Assembly: GCF_006715785.1 (NCBI RefSeq)
Contig: NZ_VFNX01000001.1
Location: 5,746,001 to 5,810,000, forward strand
Direction of reading: 5' to 3'
Length of the DNA stretch: 64,000 bases
Origin: Streptomyces puniciscabiei
GTDB lineage: Bacteria; Actinomycetota; Actinomycetes; Streptomycetales; Streptomycetaceae
Under the pieces are notes generated by a model. The model ran no database searches. It was not told the DNA's origin and saw nothing but the letters and a program-made list of their open reading frames with translations. Positions 1 to 7,187 of this stretch are shown in pieces. Made by a program: the position numbers and the translations under genes. Within the stretch, counting starts at the first letter, position 1, and each line of letters starts with the position of its first letter.

Positions 1-324
1 GCCGAGCGCTACCGGGTCCTCGCCGCCACCGGCCTCGCCCCGGCCGACCCCGCCGCCTCCGGACACTGGGCAGGGCCCCGGGCCCGCCGCATCCTGCGCG
101 CCTGCTTCGACTGGTGGCTGGAGTGGGAGCACGACGAACACCCCCGCCGCCACATCGACCTCAACCACCTCGCCTTCGCCCTGTCCTGTGCCGGCCGCCC
201 GGCCGAGGCGGCGGTGCTGTTCCAGCGCATCGGCCGGCATGCCACCCGGGCGCCCTGGTCCTATGCCCACCGCGACGCCCGCGCGGCCTTCCGGGCGGCC
301 CGCGCCCGGGCCCTCGGGCACTGA
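1..324 (+). CDS. C-terminal part of an unidentified protein (5' end outside window)
   Basis: The frame is open from base 1 and stops at TGA 322-324, giving the last 107 residues. The product is rich in Arg, Ala and His, with a Trp-rich stretch (FDWWLEWEHDEHPRRH) and a helical Ala/Arg tail ending in ALGH. Third positions are almost all G or C, as expected for a real Streptomyces gene. I do not recognise the family. The run LAFALSCAGRPAEAAVLFQ looks like one helix-turn-helix repeat of the TPR kind, which is only an impression. The oxidoreductase starts about 100 bases downstream. Confidence 0.55.
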   Translation, partial: AERYRVLAATGLAPADPAASGHWAGPRARRILRACFDWWLEWEHDEHPRRHIDLNHLAFALSCAGRPAEAAVLFQRIGRHATRAPWSYAHRDARAAFRAARARALGH

Positions 325-425
325 ACGGCACGCCTCTGCGGGACGTACGTAAGAAGTGATTACAGAACTCTGACCAGTGACCCGATTCCCTGGCCCCGCG
401 GGGCCCCGAGTGCTCGAATGAATGA

Positions 426-1154
426 GTGAACTCTGAACAATCCGAGGAGCAGGGCGGCAAACCCGTCGGCCGCCGCGTCTTCCTCGGCACCCTCGGCCTG
501 GGCGCGCTCGGCGTGGTCGCCGCGCCCACGCTGCAACGCGGCCTGGAGGGCTTCCTCGGCTCGGTCGCCGGCAAGGACCCCACGGGCCTGACCGGCCTGC
601 TGCCCAACGGCGGCGGCTTCCGCTACTACTCCGTCGCCGCCTCGGTGCCGCACCTGAACGCCACCGACTACCACCTGAAGATCGGCGGCCTGGTCGACCG
701 CCCGCGCACCTACAGCCTGGCCGACCTGCGCGCCCTGCCGCAGACGCGGCTGGTCAAGGACGTCCAGTGCGTCACCGGCTGGCGGGTCCCCGGCACCCCC
801 TTCGAGGGCGTCCGCCTCTCCGACCTGCTGGACGCGGCCGGCGTCCGCCCCACCGCCAGGGCGATCCACTTCACCTGCTTCGACGGCACCTACACCGAGA
901 GCCTCACCCTCGCCCAGGCCCGCCGTCCGGACGTCCTGGTGGCCCTGCGCATGCAGGACAAGGACATCTCCCACGACCACGGCGGCCCGGTCCGCCTCTA
1001 CGTCGCCCCCATGTACTTCTACAAGTCGGCCAAGTGGCTGTCCGGGATCACGGTCACCGACCGGGTCGAGCCCGGCTACTGGGAGAAGCTCGGGTACGAC
1101 GTCGACGCCTGGGTCGGCCGCTCGAACGGACGCACCGATGAGCCTACGAGCTGA
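426..1154 (+). CDS. Tat-exported molybdopterin-dependent oxidoreductase (sulfite oxidase/MsrP-like domain)
   Basis: The 242-residue product has a twin-arginine signal at residues 14-35 (GRRVFLGTLGLGALG), so it should be exported folded by the Tat system. The rest is one oxidoreductase molybdopterin-binding domain (about 60-230). The conserved cysteine that ligates molybdenum is visible in DVQCVTGW near residue 115, and SHDHGGPVRLYVAP is a typical cofactor-pocket motif. Start is GTG 426; the nearby ATGs at 418 and 422 run into stops within four codons. The last 17 bases overlap the cytochrome b gene, suggesting translational coupling and a membrane-anchored enzyme/haem pair. The substrate is unknown; protein methionine sulfoxide or sulfite are candidates from the family. 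Confidence 0.85.
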   Translation: MNSEQSEEQGGKPVGRRVFLGTLGLGALGVVAAPTLQRGLEGFLGSVAGKDPTGLTGLLPNGGGFRYYSVAASVPHLNATDYHLKIGGLVDRPRTYSLADLRALPQTRLVKDVQCVTGWRVPGTPFEGVRLSDLLDAAGVRPTARAIHFTCFDGTYTESLTLAQARRPDVLVALRMQDKDISHDHGGPVRLYVAPMYFYKSAKWLSGITVTDRVEPGYWEKLGYDVDAWVGRSNGRTDEPTS

Positions 1155-1764
1155 CACCCCGGCCCCGCCCGGCACCCGTGTCCGCCGCTTCGGCCCGGCC
1201 CAACGCTGGGTGCACCGCACCACGGCCGCACTGATGGGGATCTGTGTGGCCACGGCGGCCGTCCTCTACATCCCGCAGCTGGCGGTCATGGTCGGCCGCC
1301 GGGAACTGGTCGTCCGGATCCACGAGTGCGCCGGCGTGGCCCTCCCCGTCCCGGTCCTGCTGGGCCTCGCCTCCCGCGCCTTCCGGGCCGACCTGCGCTT
1401 CCTCAACCGCTTCGGCCCGCACGACCGGCTCTGGCTGCGCGCGGCGCTCGTCCGCGACAAACGCCGTTCCTCCCGTCCGGCCGGCAAGTTCAACGCCGGC
1501 CAGAAGATCTACGCCGCCTGGATCGCCGGCGCCACCCTGGTCATGCTCGGCACCGGTCTGCTGATGTGGTTCACCCACCTCGCCCCGCTGATGTGGCGCA
1601 CCTCGGCGACCTTCGTCCACGACTGGCTCGCCCTGACCATCGGCGTGGTCCTGGCCGGCCACATCGGCATGGCCCTGGGCGACCCGGAGGCGAGACGGGG
1701 CCTGCGCACGGGGACGGTGAGCGCGGAGTGGGCGAAACGGGAACACCCCCTGTGGCGTGGTTAG
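1138..1764 (+). CDS. Cytochrome b/b6-type membrane haem protein, partner of the molybdoenzyme
   Basis: The 208-residue protein has about four hydrophobic segments (near 30-52, 66-82, 118-142 and 162-180). Histidines that could ligate two b haems lie in or beside them: WVHR near 21, IHECAG near 61, FVHDW near 160 and GHIG near 173. This matches the di-haem cytochrome b561/FdnI type that passes electrons between quinone and a periplasmic-side molybdoenzyme. It begins inside the upstream gene (17-base overlap). Its TAG stop at 1762-1764 shares bases with the TAA of the convergent gene, so the two genes meet tail to tail without a spacer. Confidence 0.8.
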   Translation: MSLRADTPAPPGTRVRRFGPAQRWVHRTTAALMGICVATAAVLYIPQLAVMVGRRELVVRIHECAGVALPVPVLLGLASRAFRADLRFLNRFGPHDRLWLRAALVRDKRRSSRPAGKFNAGQKIYAAWIAGATLVMLGTGLLMWFTHLAPLMWRTSATFVHDWLALTIGVVLAGHIGMALGDPEARRGLRTGTVSAEWAKREHPLWRG

Positions 1765-2786
1765 TGCGCGAAGTCCAGCAACACCTTGCAGGACCGGCTT
1801 CGGTCGGCGGCCAGCGCAAACCCCGCCTCGGCGTCCCGCAGCGGAACCACCGCACTGACCAGCCCGTCGAACTCCCCCCGCCCGGCCAGCAGTTCCAGCG
1901 CGTGGCCGAACTCGGCGCCGAACCGGAACGCCCCCCGCAGCTCGATCTCCCGGCTCACCAGCAGATTCCCGGCGAACGGCGACTGCCCGGGCGGCAGCAT
2001 CCCGAGCTGTACGACGACACCTCCGCGCCGCACCAGCCGCAGACACGTGTCCAGCCCGGCCGCGACCCCCGACGCCTCCACGGCCACGTCCACCTCCCCG
2101 GGCCACCCGGGATCATCCGGATCGTCGGCCCGTACGAGCGTGTCCGCCCCGGCCACGGCGGCGTGACCCAGCGCCTGAGGCACCAGGTCCGTCACCGTCA
2201 CCCGCGCCGCGCCGGCCGCCTTCGCCGCCGCGACGACCAGGCACCCGATCGGCCCCGCGCCGGTCACCAGCACATGGGCCCCGGACACGTCCCCGGCCCG
2301 CCGCACCGCGTGCAGCGCCACCGACAGCGGCTCGGCGAGGGCGGCCCGCCGCAGCCCGAGTCCCTCCGGCAGCGCCCGCACCTGCCCGGCCTGTACCGCG
2401 ATCCGCTCCGCGAAACCGCCCTGGACGTGCGGAAAGCGGGCCGCGCTGCCCAGATACCGGGTGTCGCGGCACACGTTCGCCCGCCCGTCGGCGCACTCCG
2501 GGCAGCGCCCGCACGGGGTGGCGGGGTGCACGGCGACGGCCGTACCCGGCGCGGGACCCGTGGCCCCGGCGCCGTAGGACACCACCGTGCCCACCACCTC
2601 GTGCCCGAGCAGCAGCGGCTCCCGGAGCCGGAAGTCCCCGACCCCGCCGTGCCGCCAGTAGTGCAGATCGGAGCCGCACACCCCGCCGTAACGGACGGCC
2701 ACCAGGACCTCGCCGGGCCCGGGTTCGGGCGCCGGCAGCTCCGCCAGCCGCAGCTCGCCCGCGCCGTGGATCACACAACCCAGCAT
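1761..2786 (-). CDS. idnD: Zinc-binding alcohol dehydrogenase, probable L-idonate 5-dehydrogenase
   Basis: The 341-residue product is a medium-chain dehydrogenase. The catalytic-zinc region is GGVCGSDLHYW with GHEVVG, and the structural-zinc cysteines are in CGRCPECADGRANVC. The NAD-binding glycines are in VTGAGPIGCLV. L-idonate 5-dehydrogenase oxidises idonate to 5-ketogluconate, which the adjacent short-chain dehydrogenase would reduce to gluconate. The start chosen is ATG 2786, where homology to the family begins (MLGCVIHGAG); an in-frame GTG lies 18 bases upstream. It is last in an operon with the permease, kinase and SDR. Substrate is inferred from that context; sorbitol or threonine dehydrogenase relatives look similar. 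Confidence 0.8.
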   Translation of the reverse strand: MLGCVIHGAGELRLAELPAPEPGPGEVLVAVRYGGVCGSDLHYWRHGGVGDFRLREPLLLGHEVVGTVVSYGAGATGPAPGTAVAVHPATPCGRCPECADGRANVCRDTRYLGSAARFPHVQGGFAERIAVQAGQVRALPEGLGLRRAALAEPLSVALHAVRRAGDVSGAHVLVTGAGPIGCLVVAAAKAAGAARVTVTDLVPQALGHAAVAGADTLVRADDPDDPGWPGEVDVAVEASGVAAGLDTCLRLVRRGGVVVQLGMLPPGQSPFAGNLLVSREIELRGAFRFGAEFGHALELLAGRGEFDGLVSAVVPLRDAEAGFALAADRSRSCKVLLDFAH

Positions 2787-2800
2787 CGCCGCAGCCCCTT

Positions 2801-3562
2801 TCACAGGACGCTCGTCATGCCACCGTCTACGTACAGGATCTGGCCGCCCATGAAGTCGGAGGCCGGCGAGGCGAGGAAGAGCAACGCGCCCACCAGGTCC
2901 TCGGTACGGCCCCAGCGGCCCGCCGGGGTGCGCCGGCGGACCCAGGCGCTGAACTCCTCGTCCTCCACCAGCGGCCGGGTCAGCTCGGTCTCGATGTAGC
3001 CGGGTCCGATGCCGTTGACCTGGACGCCGTACGGCCCCCAGTCGGCACACATGCCCTTGGTGAGCATCTTCAGTGCGCCCTTGGTCGCCGCGTACGGCGC
3101 GATACCGGGCCGTACGACCTCGCTCTGCAGCGAACAGACGTTGACGATCTTGCCGTGGCCGCGTTCCGTCATCCACCGGGCGGCCTCGCGGCCGACGAGG
3201 AACGCGCTGGTGAGGTTGGTGTCCAGGATCCGGTGCCAGTCGGCCTCGGCGAACTCCAGCAGCGGAGCGCGCAGTTGCATGCCCGCGTTGTTGACGAGGA
3301 TGTCGAGCGGGCCCACCCGCTCCTCGACGTCCGCGATCCCGGCGGCCACGGCCGGTGCGTCGGTCACGTCGAACACCGCCGTGTGGATCCGGTCCCCGGG
3401 CAGTCCCGAGGCCGCCTCGGCCAGCCGGTCCGGGTCGCGCCCGTTGAGGACCACCGTGCAGCCGGCCTCGGCCAGGCCCCGGGCCAGCGCGAGGCCTATG
3501 CCCCGGCCGGCGCCCGTGACCAGGGCGGTGCGGCCGCTGACGTCGAAGAGCGGGTGACTCAT
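2801..3562 (-). CDS. idnO: SDR-family oxidoreductase, probable gluconate 5-dehydrogenase
   Basis: The 253-residue product is a classical short-chain dehydrogenase. It has the cofactor motif TGAGRGIG (17-24), NNAG (about 90), the catalytic Ser in VCSLQSE, and YAATK with the active Tyr and Lys. The C-terminus (GGQILYVDGGMTSVL) is typical of the IdnO/Ga5DH group, which interconverts 5-ketogluconate and gluconate. It begins 10 bases after the gntP stop and ends 14 bases before idnD, so the genes are surely co-transcribed. Confidence 0.82.
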   Translation of the reverse strand: MSHPLFDVSGRTALVTGAGRGIGLALARGLAEAGCTVVLNGRDPDRLAEAASGLPGDRIHTAVFDVTDAPAVAAGIADVEERVGPLDILVNNAGMQLRAPLLEFAEADWHRILDTNLTSAFLVGREAARWMTERGHGKIVNVCSLQSEVVRPGIAPYAATKGALKMLTKGMCADWGPYGVQVNGIGPGYIETELTRPLVEDEEFSAWVRRRTPAGRWGRTEDLVGALLFLASPASDFMGGQILYVDGGMTSVL

Positions 3563-3572
3563 GCCCGTACCC

Positions 3573-4970
3573 CTAGATGATCAGTGAGAGCAGCAGGACC
3601 AGGCCGCCGGCGACCACCGAGAGGATCGTCTCCATGATCGACCAGGTCTTCACGGTCTGCCCGACACTCAGCCCGAAGTACTCCTTCACCAGCCAGAAGC
3701 CGGCGTCGTTGACGAAGCTGAAGAAGAGCGAGCCGGCGCCGATCGCCAGGACGAGGAGGGCGGTGTGGGTGGTCGACGTGCCGGCCGCGAGCGGCGCGAC
3801 CAGTCCGGCCGCGGAGACCGTCGCCACCGTCGCCGAGCCGGTCGCCAGCCGGATCACCACCGCGATCAGCCAGGCCAGCAGCACGGCCGGGATCGACCAG
3901 TTCCTGGAGATGTCCAGGATCATCTGGCCCACGCCGGAGTCGATCAGCGTCTGCTTGAAGCCGCCGCCCGCGCCGACGATCAGCAGGATGCCGGCGATCG
4001 GCATCAGGCCCTTCTCGACGGTCTGCTGCAGCCGCTCCTTGCTGAACCCGGCGGGCCGGCCCAGCGTGAAGAAGCCGACGAGCACGGCGGCGAGCAGGGC
4101 GATCAGCGGGGAACCGATGACGTCGAAGACGCGCTGGGTCGTGTTCGCCGGGTCGTCGACGACGATGTCCACCAGCGCCTTGAGCAGCATCAGCACCACC
4201 GGCAGCAGCACCGTGGAGAGCGTCGCGCCGAAGCCCGGACGGCGCTGCAGCTCCTCCGAGGGGCGCTGGGGCAGCATCCGGTCGGGGGCCTGGACGTCGA
4301 CCCAGCGGGCAGCGACCTTGGAGAACAGCGGACCCGCGACGATCACCGACGGTATGGCGACCAGGATGCCGAACGCCAGGGTCACGCCCAGGTTGGCGTG
4401 CAGCGCGTCGATCGCGACCAGCGGGCCGGGGTGCGGCGGGATCAGGCCGTGCATCACGGACAGACCGGCCAGCGCCGGGATCCCGATGCGCATCAGGGAG
4501 TAGTTGCCGCGCTTGGCGACCATGAGCACGACCGGGATCAGCAGCACGATGCCGACCTCGAAGAACAGCGGCAGGCCGATCACGGAGGCGATCAGCACCA
4601 TCGCCCAGGGCATCGCCCGCCCGCCGGCCTTGGCCAGGATCGTGTCGACGATCTGGTCGGCGCCACCGGAGTCGGCGAGGAGCTTGCCCAGGATCGCCCC
4701 GAGCGCGATCAGGACGCCCACGCCGGCCACCGTGGTGCCGAGCCCGGTGGTGAAGCTGGTGATGGCCTTGTCGAGCGGCGCTCCGGCGGCCGCCCCGAGC
4801 GCCAGTGACCCGATGGTCAGCGCCAGGAAGGCATGGAGCTTGAACTTGGTGATGAGCAGGACGATCACGGCGATGCCCACCAGGACGGCGATGCCCAGCT
4901 GGGCGTGTCCGGCGGAGGTGATCGGCGGAGGCGCGTCCGCTGCCAGCATCTCGACGCTGAGTCTGGTCAC
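3573..4970 (-). CDS. gntP: Gluconate:H+ symporter, GntP family
   Basis: The 465-residue, very hydrophobic protein has about 12-14 predicted membrane segments and GntP-family features. These are the N-terminal LGIAVLVGIAVIVLL segment, IPPHPGPLVA near residue 175, and a C-terminal VNDAGFWLVKEYFG motif. Start is GTG 4970, preceded by AAGGGAAC. It lies 37 bases downstream of gntK and would bring gluconate or idonate into the cell for phosphorylation by GntK. Confidence 0.9.
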   Translation of the reverse strand: MTRLSVEMLAADAPPPITSAGHAQLGIAVLVGIAVIVLLITKFKLHAFLALTIGSLALGAAAGAPLDKAITSFTTGLGTTVAGVGVLIALGAILGKLLADSGGADQIVDTILAKAGGRAMPWAMVLIASVIGLPLFFEVGIVLLIPVVLMVAKRGNYSLMRIGIPALAGLSVMHGLIPPHPGPLVAIDALHANLGVTLAFGILVAIPSVIVAGPLFSKVAARWVDVQAPDRMLPQRPSEELQRRPGFGATLSTVLLPVVLMLLKALVDIVVDDPANTTQRVFDVIGSPLIALLAAVLVGFFTLGRPAGFSKERLQQTVEKGLMPIAGILLIVGAGGGFKQTLIDSGVGQMILDISRNWSIPAVLLAWLIAVVIRLATGSATVATVSAAGLVAPLAAGTSTTHTALLVLAIGAGSLFFSFVNDAGFWLVKEYFGLSVGQTVKTWSIMETILSVVAGGLVLLLSLII

Positions 4971-5007
4971 GGGGGTTCCCTTGCGTTACGGGGGACGGGG
5001 GTGAGTG

Positions 5008-5526
5008 CTACGCGGTGGTGTCGGGAAGCGCCTCGAGTGCCTTCACGGCACGCTCGGTGATCTCCTGGGGGCTGCCGTTGACGTCCACGGCGACTCCCGC
5101 CTCGTCCGGCTCCAGGGGCTGCAGCGTGGCGAACTGGGAGTCCAGCAGCGCGGTCGGCATGAAGTGCCCCTGCCGCTGCCTCATCCGGTCCTCGATCAGC
5201 TTCCGGTCCCCGGTGAGGTGCACGAACACCACTCCGGGAGCGGCGGCCCGAAGCCGGTCGCGGTACGCCCGCTTCAGCGCCGAGCTGCTGACCACCCCGC
5301 CCAGTCCGGCCCGCCCGTGCGCCCAGTGGCCGATGGCGTCCAGCCAGGGCCACCGGTCGTTGTCGTCGAGCGGGATCCCGGCCGACATCTTGTCGATGTT
5401 GGCCTGCGGGTGGAAGTCGTCGCCCTCGCCGTACGGGACGCCCAGCCGCGCGGCGAGCAAGGGACCGATCGTGGTCTTGCCCGTCCCCGCGACGCCCATC
5501 ACGACGACGACCTGGGGGGTTCGCAT
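5008..5526 (-). CDS. gntK: Gluconokinase
   Basis: The 172-residue product is a P-loop kinase of the GntK type. It phosphorylates gluconate to 6-phosphogluconate for entry to the pentose phosphate pathway. The Walker A motif is GVAGTGKTT (residues 10-18), followed by the gluconokinase signature EGDDFHPQANIDKMSAG. SSSALKRAYRD and HFMPTALLDSQF are also diagnostic. ATG 5526 gives the usual family length; the frame continues upstream to about 5676 without conserved sequence. First gene of the operon, divergent from the FadR-type regulator 140 bases away. Confidence 0.92.
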   Translation of the reverse strand: MRTPQVVVVMGVAGTGKTTIGPLLAARLGVPYGEGDDFHPQANIDKMSAGIPLDDNDRWPWLDAIGHWAHGRAGLGGVVSSSALKRAYRDRLRAAAPGVVFVHLTGDRKLIEDRMRQRQGHFMPTALLDSQFATLQPLEPDEAGVAVDVNGSPQEITERAVKALEALPDTTA

Positions 5527-5654
5527 CACTGCCTCGCTGTCTTCCTCGACATCCGACGCCACGGCGGCGTCGCCACACTGAAACCCATTAGGTACGACGA
5601 ATTCAAGAGTCTGTGACATATAAGTCTGACTTTTTCCGTCGGTGATCCACGCCG

Positions 5655-5660
5655 TACGCT
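5655..5660 (+). promoter_or_regulatory. Probable -10 element of a leaderless promoter for the gluconate regulator
   Basis: TACGCT (5655-5660) fits TAnnnT and is followed by six bases and then ATG 5667, with no Shine-Dalgarno sequence. This geometry places the transcription start on or beside the A of the start codon. The rest of the 140-base divergent gap (5527-5654) should carry the gntK promoter and regulator operator. The repeated AGTCTG at 5608-5613 and 5623-5628, around TGACATATA, is the best candidate. Confidence 0.5.
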
Positions 5661-5666
5661 GACTGC

Positions 5667-6368
5667 ATGACCACACCGGGCCGGGGCCTGCACGGCCATG
5701 TACTGGACACCCTCGGCCCCGCGATCACCGCGGGCGAGTACCCGCCGGGCAGCGTGCTGCGCACCGACGAGCTGGCACAGCACTTCGAGGTGTCACGCTC
5801 CGTGATGCGGGAAGCGGTCCGGGTCCTCGAATCCATGCACCTGGTCGAGTCCCGCCGCAGAGTGGGCGTGACGGTCCGCCCCAAGTCCGAGTGGAACGTC
5901 TACGACCCGCAGGTCATCCGCTGGCGGCTGGCCGGCGCCGACCGCCCGCACCAGCTGCGCTCGCTGACCGTGCTGCGCTCCGCGGTCGAACCGGTCGCGG
6001 CCGGGCTCGCCGCCACGCACGCCACGGCGGAGCAGTGCGCCGAACTCACCGAGTGCGCACTCGGCATGGTGGCCAACTCGCGCGGCCACAAACTGGAGGA
6101 GTACCTGGTCCACGACATCGCCTTCCACCGGGTCATCCTCAGCTCCTCGGGCAACGAGATGTTCGCCCGGCTCGGCGACGTCGTCGCGGAGGTCCTGGCC
6201 GGCCGCACCCATCACGAGGTCATGTTCGAGGACCCCGACCCGGCGGCGGTCACCCTGCACGTCCAGGTGGCGGAGGCGGTCCGGGCGGGCGACGCGACCC
6301 GCGCCGAGCAGCTGACCAGGGAGATCACCGTGGGCGCCCTGCAGGAACTGGACATCCTCGCGCCCTGA
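5667..6368 (+). CDS. FadR/GntR-family transcriptional regulator of the gluconate operon
   Basis: The 233-residue product has an N-terminal GntR winged helix-turn-helix (about 5-75: SVLRTDELAQHFEVSRSVMREAVRVLE) and a C-terminal all-helical FCD ligand domain. In the FCD part, DIAFHRVI and RTHHEVMF supply the Asp/His residues that usually hold a metal. It is transcribed divergently from gntK and very probably represses the gluconate genes, with gluconate or 6-phosphogluconate as effector. That role is inferred from position. A TACGCT element six bases before the ATG indicates a leaderless message. Confidence 0.85.
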   Translation: MTTPGRGLHGHVLDTLGPAITAGEYPPGSVLRTDELAQHFEVSRSVMREAVRVLESMHLVESRRRVGVTVRPKSEWNVYDPQVIRWRLAGADRPHQLRSLTVLRSAVEPVAAGLAATHATAEQCAELTECALGMVANSRGHKLEEYLVHDIAFHRVILSSSGNEMFARLGDVVAEVLAGRTHHEVMFEDPDPAAVTLHVQVAEAVRAGDATRAEQLTREITVGALQELDILAP

Positions 6369-6388
6369 GCGGGGCTGTTCCAACGGGT

Positions 6389-6763
6389 CTATTCCAAGAA
6401 GTCCCCGTCCACGTACACCCAGGCCCCGTCGACCCGCTCGAACCGGCTCCGCTCGTGCAGCGAGCCGCCCCGGTAGGAGGCGCGGAACGTCACCGTACCG
6501 GTGCTGTGGAAGGCGGACCCGTCGGTGGCGTCCAGGATCTCCAGCCCCGTCCACCGCATCTCCGGGTCGAGCTCCAGCCGCGCGGGCCGGGTCCGCGGAT
6601 GCCAGGTGCGCAGCAGATACCCCGCGTCCCCCTTCACGAACGCGCTGTACCGCGACCGCATCAGCAGCTCGGCGGTCGGCGCGCTCGCGGCTCCCGCGTG
6701 GAAACGGCCACAGCAGGCGTCGTAGGGCTGGGGGAGTCCACAGGGACAGGTGCGCGAGGTCAT
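6389..6763 (-). CDS. YchJ-family (UPF0225) protein
   Basis: The 124-residue product begins with a SEC-C-like metal-binding motif (TCPCGLPQPYDACCGRFH; Cys and His spaced to bind zinc). The YchJ core follows, with LMRSRYSAFVKGDAGYLLRTWH and a C-terminal RFERVDGAWVYVDG. Family members are small proteins of unknown function, structurally related to NTF2-like folds. ATG 6763 is preferred over an in-frame ATG at 6772 because a CACAAT hexamer sits exactly seven bases upstream, a leaderless arrangement, and neither start has a good ribosome site. Confidence 0.8.
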   Translation of the reverse strand: MTSRTCPCGLPQPYDACCGRFHAGAASAPTAELLMRSRYSAFVKGDAGYLLRTWHPRTRPARLELDPEMRWTGLEILDATDGSAFHSTGTVTFRASYRGGSLHERSRFERVDGAWVYVDGDFLE

Positions 6764-6849
6764 GGCCCACATTGTGCCCGGAGCAGGGGAGGCGTCCGTC
6801 GCGGGCGGGGTGCACAGTGGAAGGGCAGTGCAGCCCAGGGAGGCGGACC

Positions 6850-7164
6850 ATGACCCGACCCGCGACCAGCCGTCCTCCGGCCGTCAAGGAGTGGCGGCTG
6901 AACCTGTACCTCTCCGAGCACGACCCGGACACCACCGCCCGGATCGTCCTCGACACCGGCGACAACGTCCTGGAGAGCCACGCGGAGGCCCGCCGCAACC
7001 CGTACGACCCCGATGTACCGGAAATAGGCGACGAACTCGCCGCCGGACGCGCCCTGATCGCCATGGGCCGGATCCTGCTGCGCGCCGCCGACGGCGACAT
7101 GAAGGCCGTGGGAGCGGCCGACACCGAGGAGGACCTGTCCCCCCTGTGGCTGGACCGGGAGTGA
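6850..7164 (+). CDS. DUF1876 domain-containing protein
   Basis: The 104-residue product matches the actinobacterial DUF1876 family: KEWRLNLYLSEHDPDTTARIVLDTGDNVLESHAEARRN-type start, then IGDELAAGRALIAMGRILLRAAD. The fold is thought to be dsRNA-binding-domain-like but no function is established. GGGAGGCGG just upstream is a good ribosome-binding site for ATG 6850. It stands alone between divergent ychJ and convergent polX. Confidence 0.75.
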   Translation: MTRPATSRPPAVKEWRLNLYLSEHDPDTTARIVLDTGDNVLESHAEARRNPYDPDVPEIGDELAAGRALIAMGRILLRAADGDMKAVGAADTEEDLSPLWLDRE

Positions 7165-7187
7165 CCCCGGGCCGAGAGTGACGCCCT

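Noticed and set aside
1326..2999. 557-codon plus-strand frame over cytochrome b and idnD
   Set aside because: Pro/Arg-rich shadow; both underlying genes have clear family motifs.
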